Origin: Tachypleus tridentatus
Lineage: Eukaryota > Arthropoda > Merostomata > Xiphosura > Limulidae
Reading direction: 5' to 3'
Length of the DNA stretch: 64,000 bases
Assembly: GCF_004210375.1 (NCBI RefSeq)
Contig: NC_134830.1
Span: forward strand, 65,884,326 to 65,948,325
The translations under genes and the position numbers were made by a program. Of this stretch, positions 10,338 to 21,400 are shown piece after piece (within the stretch, counting starts at the first letter, position 1; each line of letters opens with the position of its first letter). The notes beneath the pieces were generated by a model. The model saw only the letters and a list, made by a program, of their open reading frames with translations, was not told the DNA's origin and did no database searches.

Positions 10338-10718
10338 AGCTTCTTCCTCGTCCTCAGCAGTTGCTTTCTGGCACTGATAATATTCAGACATCAGTTCATG
10401 CATGTTCGATTTTGCCTCAGTAAACTCCATTTCGTCCATTTTTTCGTCATTGCACCAAAGAAAATATATTTCCTGGATAGCAGTGCTATTTCCAATGAAG
10501 GTAGCAAAATTATCAGGTCGAGACAGCTGTCCAAAACGTCTACATCTAACTCTGTACATTGTATTAGGCTCTAAATCCACTAACATAACATGGTGGACGT
10601 TCTTTGATTGGTAAGTTTTGATTGGGTCGATACCATGCTCGTCAGGCATCATCTTTCAGAACTTAGAACCTATTTGTTTATCCCACTGACCATTTTATAA
10701 AAGCACGATTTATCTCAT
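10338..10718 (-). pseudogene. Internally deleted beta-tubulin pseudogene with a surviving 105-codon ORF
   Basis: On the - strand the copy starts at the beta-tubulin initiator (10718): MR, IV, GQ and QIG.KF line up with [21 protein letters not shown], with several codons turned to stops. From 10652 a frame stays open for 105 codons. It contains [16 protein letters not shown] and RPDNF from the first ~90 residues of beta-tubulin. It then jumps to [12 protein letters not shown] and [13 protein letters not shown] from the last ~80 residues, ending with an acidic tail ATAEDEEEA. About 300 residues of the normal ~445 are missing, in at least three internal gaps. No intron or clear poly(A) is visible. 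It is most likely a decayed gene copy rather than a functional tubulin, because the GTPase core is absent. Confidence 0.85.
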
Positions 10719-10799
10719 CTTAGTTTGCGATGTTCAACCCGTAATTCATATACGTATTTAAGTTTCGAATAGTATATCTATACATATCATAATCAGTGG

Positions 10800-11077
10800 C
10801 GGGCCCAGCATGGCCAAGCGTGTTAAAGTGTTCGACTCGTAATCCGAGGGTCGCGGGCTCGAATCCCGGTCGCATTAAATATGCTCGCCCCTTTTATCCG
10901 TGGGAGCGTTATAATGTGTGGTCAATCCCACTATTCGTTGGTAAAAGAGTATCCCAAAAGTTGGCGGTGGGCGGTGATGACTACCTGCCTTCTCTCTAAT
11001 TTTACACTGCTAAATTAGGGACGGCTAGCGCAGATAGCCCTCGAGTAGCTTTGCGCGAAATTAAAAAAAAATAAACA
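10800..11077 (+). repeat. SINE-A, full length
   Basis: The head is GGGCCCAGCATGGCCAAGCG, the B box is GGGCTCGAATCCC, the body is complete, and the tail is A-rich. It sits next to the tubulin pseudogene. Confidence 0.9.
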
Positions 11078-11287
11078 TATAATGTTTTCTTTACCTAAAA
11101 ACAAATCCAGTTATTTATAATATCGGTGAAATCATTCCAGAATTAAGTTCCAAAAATTTAAAGGGATTCAAATCAATAGAGACACGTGTTTTCTGAATAA
11201 ATAAAATGAGAAAGTGTTAACTTGCCATATATGAAAAGATAAACTGACCATGGGGTGAGAATAATCTTCCCTCTGACACACTAAGGG

Positions 11288-11334
11288 TTTGTTTTTTGTT
11301 AATTTCGCGCAAAGCTATACGAGGGTTATCTGCG
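11288..11334 (-). repeat. 5'-truncated SINE-A tail, 47 bp
   Basis: Only the 3' end of the family is present, in minus orientation (AATTTCGCGCAAAGCTATAC). CTAAGGG at 11281-11287 and 11335-11341 may be the target-site duplication. Confidence 0.6.
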
Positions 11335-11499
11335 CTAAGGGAACACTTACTATTAAATATATATTTTCGCACATTGGTGTGCTCCAATCTCTTGGTCGTA
11401 AATTAAAAGAGAGAGAAAAATGTTTGAAAAAGCTCTAAAGGTGTCATTGCTGTCAGAGAATATTTCATAAATATTATAAAAGACGATACTTGTGTATGT

Positions 11500-11615
11500 G
11501 TGTTTTTCTTATAGCAACGCCACATCGGGCTATCTGCTGAGTCCGCCGAGAAGAATCGCACTCCTGATTTTAGCGTTGTAAATCCGTAGACTTACCGCTG
11601 TACCAGCATGGGACT
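11500..11615 (-). repeat. SINE-C, inverted
   Basis: On the - strand it has the SINE-C order: GCTGGTACAGCGGTAAGTCT, the ACGGATTTACAACGCTAAAA region, GGCGGACTCAGCAGATAGCC and GTGGCGTTGCTATAAG. Confidence 0.75.
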
Positions 11616-12262
11616 CTTGTGTATGAGTTATGTAAACTACAAACACAGTAGTGTTAGAGTGCTATATATGTTTCTATGCTATTCTACTACGCCATCAATC
11701 AGAATCTTACAAAAACAATACTTGGATTTTCCTTTAAGCATCAATTGCAAAATTAGTTAATAAGTAAAAAACATCCTTAAGAAAAACATAGTAAAAGTTT
11801 ACAGAAGAATTTAGAACATATAAGCCTAAAAATTGTGATGAAGTATTAGTTTCTCACAAAACTCTTAGTTAAACACTACTGATTTTGACCAAGATGTGTG
11901 GAAAAGTTTTAGATATCTTTTCTTTGTCATCTGTCACTGTTAGAATAAAAATAATTGCGATAGCAAAAAAGAAAATATTAAACTAACGAAAGCAAAGCAT
12001 TGATTTACGATAAATTTAAATAGTACTTTTATCTTTTTATTCTTTTAAGTTACAATAAATTTCATTTTAAAAGTTTTTCACTATTATCGTTCCAGAGACG
12101 AAAATTAGGTTTCGATTAATGATTATTTATATTTAGATGTAACTTTAAGAAGATGTAATGGTTTTGTAAATAGTGGTTTCACTCAAATATTTTCATAAAA
12201 TATATATATTTTTAAATGTTTGTATTGTAAGATTTGGTGATTAGGCACAATCTTAATTTAAA
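11616..12262 (+). promoter_or_regulatory. TMEM19 5' flank and presumed 5' UTR
   Basis: This DNA directly precedes the TMEM19 start codon, so it must hold the 5' UTR or a splice acceptor from an upstream non-coding exon. No convincing TATA box, initiator or CpG-rich patch was found, and the transcription start cannot be set from sequence alone. Confidence 0.35.
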
Positions 12263-12407
12263 ATGGTTAAATATTTAGATGGCAGTATAGTGAATATATG
12301 TGGAATAGTTTTCAGCATCATGATAATAGCGTTCCTTCTTGCTAGTTTACTTCCGATTTCTTTAGTGTTTTGGTTTGTGTATAGTGTAGTGGGTCTCCAT
12401 AGCGCAT
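12263..12407 (+). CDS. TMEM19: TMEM19 exon 1 (start codon, first membrane segment)
   Basis: The ATG at 12263 opens MVKYLDGSIVNICGIV, then a strongly hydrophobic run ending FWFVYSVVGLHSA. A GTAAGA donor follows at 12408. One base is left over, which joins the two bases opening exon 2 to make a Ser codon. The family's N-terminus is likewise a hydrophobic segment ending in FW plus a short loop before the conserved proline/RW region. It is too short (48 codons) to stand out by length. An in-frame stop soon after the donor agrees with the end of an exon. Confidence 0.72.
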
Positions 12408-15400
12408 GTAAGAGATTTCTTTTGTTTTAGAAAATATTGATTTTACTCAGTTCGTTGGATACTGTTTATAGTGATAAAGTGAATTCAAGAAATCGAATGA
12501 GTAATACTCGTAGTCGTACTGAGTCGTAGAGCTAGTGTTATACTGTATTACTATTAGTATTACTGTATATGTTTCTGTCGTACTGTTACATAGCACTGCT
12601 GGTAGTAGTACTACTAAAACAGTTTCAAAACGACATAAATTTACAAATGATCCACAATATTTACACAAATTTTTGTTAATTAGATCACGAGGATTTACTT
12701 TAAAGGTTAACGTATACCATTGTTTAATTAATCGTCCAAAAGTAAGTGAATGTTGAATGGGTTTTGATGACTTGAAAGTTGAATTGCAGCATATTCATAA
12801 ATCAAAAAGTAAAATTTGTAGTTTATAGGTAAAACTAAGCATACATGTAGAATAAACAAAGTGCTATGCTGAAGAAAATACAAGACATAATCACCAGAAG
12901 TCAAATAAAAACCAATAATTTTGTTTTTTTAGTATCACATCCCTTTCCAGTGAGAAACTTGGAATAAATAAATATGCCATCATTTATATCCCAAAACACT
13001 GTCATATTGCCAAAACAAGTTGTAATTAACTGCAGGCCAGTAACTTGTTTAGCTCCCCTTCTTTAAGTCTTTTTTTCCTCCTTTCCAGTTCAAAGCCACT
13101 GTATAGAGGTCTTCCATATAAACAAATTTGAAATTTTATCAGTTTCTTGATATCCATCGTAGCTAATTTATTTAAATAACATCAAGGAAAAGGTCTGTGT
13201 CATGATCTCCTGAAAGGTACATACTGAAATATTTACAGTTTGTTTTTTTTTACTATCACAGTGTATTGTATAGTGCACATTTAGAAAATGAAGCTGGTCA
13301 GTTTAGTTGTTTGAAGTCAGTCACAAAGTATTTGGTCAATATAATAGTTTTTAAATATAAACAAGGCCATTTAAGGACAAAATGAGTGGATTGCAAATGG
13401 TAAAGGTAAAACACTAATGAGGAGAGTTATTGGTCTTAAGTTAGTTCACATTTGATTACAGCTTGTTTCTTCAATGTGGTACTTTTTTACACGTAACTAT
13501 TTTATAGGATCTGTGGGTCCTACATTTTAGGAAAATTCATTAAGCATGGCCCAAGTGGTCAGGGTGCTTGACCTGTAATTTATTGGTTGAAGAACTGAAA
13601 CCCATCACCAAGCATACTTGTATTTTTAGCTATACAGGTTTTATAATGTTATGATTAATCCCACTATTTGTTAGTAAAGAGAAGCCCAAGAGGAGTAGGT
13701 GGTAATTAGTTGCCTTCTCTCTAATTTAATCATCTCAAAATTAGGGCTAACTAGTGAAAATGGCCTACAAATAGCTTTGTGCAAAATTTAACAAACAAAA
13801 ATCAAAGTTCCTTATAATATTGTATGTTTACCTTCTTCCAAGAAATTATGAATTTAAAAATGTTTACTTTCTGTTCTGGATATAAATTAAATTTCAGTGT
13901 GATATAATACATTTTTGGAAGGATATACTGTGGAATCCAGACTGCATATTTCCTATTACAAATGCAAGAAAGAATACACATATGATGCTTTCTTGGTCAT
14001 CTCAGAAAACCTTAATGGAAACCTTCATTTTCTAAAGGTCTAGTTCCCATTCTGACATTTTGTTGACCTTTAACACTCTAATTTTCTGTAATTTTAATGC
14101 TTTTTTGTTAATTGTCATTAAATTTTTTATAACTGTGATATCCTCTGCACAAGACATAAATGTAGGTAATAAAGACAAGGGTAAAATAATGACAATGGAA
14201 AGAAAAGAATGAAAATCAGTTGGAAAAAAATAAAGAAAATTGTACAAATAGGTAAAAAAATCCAAAAATATTTTGGAAAACAGTATGAATAACAAGTCAG
14301 CTAAGTTAGTTATTAAAATCATATGAACCAACTGATTTAATATTTAAGCTGTTATTGATACAGTTTCCTAATGAATGACTTCCTCTTATAAGCTTTTCAT
14401 TATTGTTCAGTATTTGCTAATAAATGCTACTGTTGTGTTTATTCTTTCTTATAATTTGTCTTACTCTTTACCTGTTTGTGTAATTTTAACTTTTTTTCTG
14501 TTGTCTTTTATTTTACTCTTATTAGTATTACTTCCACTGACAAAACACTATTATTACAAGTTTAATGCTATATTCCATTTGAACTTCACTTGCTAATAAA
14601 TTTAGTAATATGAAATCATCAGTATTATCAGTCTGTATGTCATATGTTGCTTCACAACAAAATTCTCACAGTTTTGAACAATTTAAGACTGAGGTATAAC
14701 ATCTCCAAATTTTTTAAAGTTACATTTTGTTATCTTATTCTAAAGGTGATGAAATATTCTGATGCAAGTGGAAGTGAGTATAGCTTCAAGTTGTTACTTA
14801 AAGTGAAACTTCAGATAACAGAACAATATGTTATGAAATCTTCTATGACCAAACCTTGAACCTGAAACCTGGTTCTCAGTAGACTTCAAAGTAAATGCTT
14901 TATTACTTGTAGTAAGGATTAACTTTGGAACAGATAACACCCCATTTTGACCATTTTCTCTCCTGTTTAAAATTAACATCAACATCTATAAATCAATCAA
15001 GAAAACTATCTTTGCAACTAGGTATAATCTTCCAAACATTTTGAATTATTATTTAATTTGCATAAACAAGCATGGTTTTCACAAAATCAAGTATTTACTA
15101 CTTGCCTAGAATGAATCCTATGACTAAACCATACATTTATTCTGATATGGTACTTTACTCACAAGATTAGTTTTTTTCTCATTTTGTGCTGCTTTCTTTA
15201 TGTAAACTTGTTTGTAATGTATGCCAAAAGCCTTCTGTACCAACCCCCATTGGGATGAAAGATTCCAACATGTTTCTCACACAAATCGTCATGAATCATC
15301 TTTCCATCAGTAGGAGAGTACAACTACTACAAGATACATGTGGCTTACTCTCTGCAACACTACTGAACCATCCCTTCTCGTTTGGAAGTATTTGAGTTCA

Positions 15401-18400
15401 GACATCTTTATTTGTTCCTTACTTCTCAAAATGGTTAAACTTGTTTTAATTTACTTTATTTCATGAACTTTTTGTCATTTCATTCACAAAAGTGTTTGAT
15501 TTACCCGTGTTTTGCTGCAAAAAACTTCGCTTGTTTGTTTGGCAGCAAGCACAAATTTTGAATTAAACATTGCCACTTTAGGCACATTTCCCCTGGGTGT
15601 GGATTCCTGTATGTGGTGAGGGGATCTCCCAGGGAAGGTTCTGTTCTTTCTGGTTACCTCCTCTGGGATCTAAATATCCACCCACGTGTTTGCCATGCAT
15701 GGCGACCAGTGAAGGGGAGGAGAGGATCCTGGTGGTTGAGGGATCCAACCCCAACACACCACTTTGGCCTTGAATTCCTGTAGACAGGCGGCCTTTGGGT
15801 GGCTCCCCTTGGGTCATTTGGCTGATCCACTTGGGCTAGAGTCAACCAAGTACCAGTGTTGGAAGTTCTCAGTGGGTGTTGTGGACATTGTGCCTGATGC
15901 TGTTGTTTGGGTATAGTGCTCACAAAACCCTGGCATTGCTGCAATGTCCTTGCATGACATTGTAGTGCATTCCCTTGTAGGGCTCCATGGTGGGTGGGGT
16001 CAGTGGGTACTAAAGTTTTCCTTTTTTTTTGTGGATCCTCCTACAAATAATTTAAATAAAATAGTGAAAAAATAGTCACTAGGTAAACAACCACTTCTTG
16101 AAGACTCTGAGCAGCAATCTTTAACATCTGTAACACACGTACCTCATTTTCTTATATTACATTCTTTTTCAGAAAAAACTTTAGGGCAAATATCCCCCTT
16201 TTTTATTCAGAAGGGACTAGAGGGACTTGTTGGTTCTCCAAAGTCAGTAAAGAAGCTTCGATCTGGAGACATATTGGTTGAAACATCCACATCCCAACAC
16301 AATGAACTCCTCTTGAATTTAAAAACAATTGGGGACGTACCTGTTGAGGTTACCCCTCATGCTACATTGAATTCATCATGAAGAGTTATTGTTGAGAGAG
16401 ATTTGAAGAACATCCCCGAGTCAGAGATTCTCGCTGGTTTCTCCACTCAAGGAGTTTCTGCAGTGAGGCGCATCTCTGCTCGCAAAGATGGAGTTACACT
16501 GCCAACAAATATCCTCATTTTGACATTTACATCACCACATGCACCTGCCACCATCAAGGCAGATTATCTAAATTGCAGGGTATGGCCATACATTCCAAAC
16601 CCTCAGCAATGTTTCCAGTGTTTGAGGTTTGGCCACTCAAAGATGTCATGTTGTGGTTCCCTGATGTGCTCGTTGTGGTGGCAAGGACCACGATGCCTGT
16701 GAGTGTGACATGGACCCACATTGTGTCAACTACAATGGTTCTCACCCTTCCTACTTTCATTCTTGCTCAAAATGGTTGAAGGAAAAAGAGGTGCAGCATT
16801 TGAAATGACTCATAACATTAGTTATCCTGAGGCTCAGAAATTGCTGTCTGCCACTTCATCTCGGACATATGCTGCTGCACTTCGTTTCACAACTACAGTG
16901 GGAGTGCAGACAGATCTCTCTGTGCCTTCAAGAGAATCGTTCTCAAAACAAATGAAAAGCCTTTTGATCTCCATGGTTAAAAAAGTTGACAAATCAACTT
17001 CTACACCCATCCCTGTTCCTCCCATACATTCCAACAAACCCCAAGATCCACATCCTTTGGTTCCAAATACAGGCATTTTTACAGATACATCTTTTTCTCC
17101 CACCCCAAGATGCAAAACAATCATTCGTTTGGGCCCTTAGTCATTGGAATCCCCTTCCAACAACAAAGACCTGCCCAATCGACCCAGGGCAGGATCCATG
17201 GAGGTCGATAGACCTCCTCCGAATAAGGACAGTAAGGAAAAAAGACATGGTTGTAAACAGAAGGGTTCTCCAGCCACCTTGCCTACTCGCCATTAAAAAT
17301 GGCCACCTTGATACAATGGAACTGTCGGGGTTTACGTTCTAATCTGGATGACATCAAAATACTTATTGCTTCCTACCATCCTGTATGTCTTTCCTTACAA
17401 GAAACATTTCTGAAACCCACTAATACAATCACCTTTCGGCAGTTTTCTCTGTACAGAAATGACAGGCTGTGTGATGGACGAGTACATGGAGGGGTGGCAC
17501 TGTTGGTTGATCAGCATGTGCCCACTCTGTCTTTGCCACTCAACACATTCTTGGAGACCATATCCATCAGTGTTTCCTTGGGTCGTACCATCACTGTTTG
17601 TTCTCTCTACCTGTACCCTAGAGAGACATATGATCAATCAGCACTTGATGCTCTCGTTGAACACTTTCTGTCTCACTTTCGTATCTTGGGGACTTTAATG
17701 GACATCATCCCTTCTGAGGAAGTGCTGTTATTGATAGGAGGGCTCACTCTGTAGAGCGTATGCTCTCTGATCACAATCTTTCTCTTTTCAATACTGGCTC
17801 TTCCACCTATTTTCATGCACCTAGTCAGTCCTTTACCGGTGTTGATCTCTCGGTTTGCTCCCCTTCATTATTCTTCCATTTTTCATGGAGGGTTGACAAT
17901 AAACCACTAGGCAGTGATCATTTTCCTATACTTTTGAAAGAGACTGGCCATGGTCAATGCCACTCTACCTGCATGGATCAGGCAGACTGGTCCACTTTCA
18001 CTGTCAGCCATCAATAGATGACTGTATGGCAGCAGTAACTGACTGTATTATACAAGTAGCTGCTCAGTGTATTCCTAAACCCTTGACACGTTTTCCACGA
18101 TATCCTCATCCGTGGTGGAATCCTGCCTGCCACATGGCATGGAAGGCTCAAAAACAGGCCTGGGATACTTTTCATAGATATCCCACACTTTCGAACCGCA
18201 TCGCTTTCCAACGGGCCCATGCACATGCTAGGTGGGTAAGACGTCAAAGCCAGAAGGAATCTTGGATTAAGTTCACAGCTAGCATATCTTCTTCCACCAG
18301 TTCCAAAGTCATATGGGACGGGCTTCGAAAGGTCAGTGGGCACTACAATTCTGTCCCCCTCTTGATCTTACTCTCTGATGGCCAAGAGGTAGCTGATGTC

Positions 18401-21400
18401 CAGACCATCACCGATACTCTAGGTGAAAGCTTTTGCTGAGTATCTAGCACTTCTGCTTGTTCCACCACCTTCTTGGCCATCAAGACTCAGGCAGAGCGTT
18501 TACCTCTTTCCTTTCAAACTGACTGTCTCTTTGACTATAATCATTTTTTTACACTGGTGGAACTGAAAATGGCCCTTCATCAGTCTGGCAATACATCTGT
18601 TGAGTCTGATGATGTACACTGTGACATGCTGCACTATCTCTCTCCTGCTTCTCTTGATATTCTTCTAATTGTTTTTAACCTGATCTGGCAGGAGAATGTT
18701 TTTCCTAATGCCTGGTGCCAGGCTATTATCTTACCTTTCTCTAAACCTGGGAAAAATCCCAAGATTCCTTCAATCTACCATCCAATTGCTTTGATGAGCT
18801 GTCTTTGTAAGACCTCAGAGAGGATGGTTAATGCTCATCTTGTTTGGTTCCTCTCGCCCACCCAGTGTGGGTTCAAACGACAGTACTCCACCACGGACCA
18901 TCTAATTCGACTTGAAACATCAATCAGAGAAGCCTTTCTCAAATGACAACATCTTGTAACAATATTCTTTGACATTGAGAAGGCTTATGACAGAACATGG
19001 AGGTATGGCATTTTGCAAGACCTCCATATATATGGGTTACGTGGCCATTTACCCATGTTTATTAAAAAATTTTAATGGACAGGAGATTTCAGGTTCATGT
19101 GGGTTCAACACTTTCCCGTTCTTCTTGGGGATCCTCAGGGTTGTGTTTTGAGTGTCATACTTTTCAGTATAAAAATAAATGCCATCACTGAATGACTCCC
19201 TCTCACTGTTGCAAACTGACTCTATGTCGACAACTTTCACATCTTGTGTCAGTCGTCGAACATAAGATATATTGAGCGGCAACTACAAACTGCCCTCAAT
19301 CGTGTACTGAAGTGGACCACGGCGAACGACTTTAATTTCTCTCTCTAAAACCGTTTGCATGCACTTTTGCCACCAATGGGGTATTCACCCTGATCCTGAA
19401 ATCCATATTGGTGAAATTTCACTGCCAGTAGTCCCTGAGACCAAGTTCTTGGGGCTGATCTTTAACCATAAGCTGTTCTTTATACCACACTTAAAGCAGC
19501 TATGGGACAAATGCACAAGAGCACTGAACATCCTTCGTGTCCTCTTTGCCACCAGTTGGGGAGCGGATCGATGTTCTATGTTAAAGATATATTGTGCTCT
19601 TATTCGATCGAAACTCGACTATGGATCAATAGTCTATGGCTCTGCTAAACCCTCAGCCTTAAAGATGCTGGACCCCATTCGTCATCAAGGACTTCAACTC
19701 TGCACTGCGGCTTTCCACACCTCACTTGTTCAAAGCTTATACGTAGAATCTTGTGAACTTTCTCTGCACCTTCGCCGTTTGCAACTGTCTTTACTATATT
19801 CTTCGAAACTTTGTTCCTTACCAAAGCATCCCACCTGGGGATATGTTTTCCTTCTCAGTTATACATACTTTTTTGGAACAGATGATCTGCCATTGCTCTT
19901 TTTGGCCTTCGCATCCTGGTGCAATTGGGTCTGTCCTTGGATAACATTGCAGAATCCACTGATCAACCCATTCCACCATGGCTTATTACAGTCCCCAAAT
20001 GTGACCTTTCTTTAAGTCATCTGAGAAAGGCAGATACTCCTGATTGGAAGTACCACCTTTTATTTACTGAACATCTTTCAAACAATCTTTCCATTCCAAT
20101 TTATATGGATGGTTCCAAATCAGGTAACTCTTTGGACTCTGCCATGGTTTGTTGTGGTTCAGTGGTTGCACGCAGAATTCCCTCTACAGTTTCTGTGTTC
20201 ACTGCTGAACTGTATGCAATATCTCCTACCCTGGATCATATTAAAGCTAAGCAGTACTCCAACTGCACTATTTATACTGACTCGCTTAGTTCTCTACTGG
20301 CCCTGGAATTGCTTCATGTTGGCTCACACCCTGTTCTCACTGATATTCAAAATCGACTGGCCCATTTCTTATTAACATCTACTTCTATCCAGTTTTCCTG
20401 GCTACCAGGCCACATTGGTATTCGAGGGAATGAGCTTGCAGACACAGCAGCTAAATCTGTCTACTCTGGCACTTTCACCACTGTGTCTATTCCGTACATG
20501 GACTATGGTCCTGTATTCAAGGCTCGGCTCCATGCCAGCTGGCAGTCCACTTGGAGTGAACAATGCCACAACAAGCTTTTCCACATAAAACCCTATATTG
20601 GGCTTTGGCCGTCTAGCTTCTGTAAGGTTCGGAAGGAGGAAGTTGTTCTAACTAGACTACACATTGGTCACAGTTTTTTAACTCATCGTTTTCTTTTATC
20701 TGGAACTGTTGCACCAGTGTGTAGTTTGTGTAACACTCAAATCAGTGTAAGCCAAATTTTACTTTCTTGCCATCGTTACAACTCTCAATGACGGCACTAT
20801 TTTAAACATGTTCTGTCCCAAGGTTTGTCCATAACATTTGGTAGTGTTATTGGTGACAGTGACACTGTCCACCTTGATAAAGTTTTTAGTTTTTTAATGG
20901 CCATTAATCATTTTAATCTCATTTAAGTGTTTGATATTTATTCATTACACCTTTTTAATTGTGGTTCCCTTTTAAGAGTCTCAATCTCTTTAGTTCAATT
21001 TGAAATTGGAAAATGGCCAGAACATTGAATAACTTGACACCAGGACTGGAAAGGCCAACTTCAGGTGACTGACGCTGCTGTTTGAACTACCCATTAGTTG
21101 TTCTTGCAAGTTGTTATTACAATTTTACTGCATGTCTTTTAACACTTTTATTACTTTACCTTTTGGTACTGGCCATAATGACACATAACCAGGACTGGAA
21201 AGACCAACTTCAGGTGACTAATGGTGGTTCTTGTACTTATTTACCTATTAATCTTTCTGCCGGGTTATGATCATTACCATTATGCTACAGAAAGTCCTTT
21301 ACAACTTTGTAGACTGGATGTCAACATTTGTTTTATGCCATTTTATGTTTTTAATTGCTGTTTTGTTTTTACCTTCATTTCCTTTTATGTATTTTACTTC

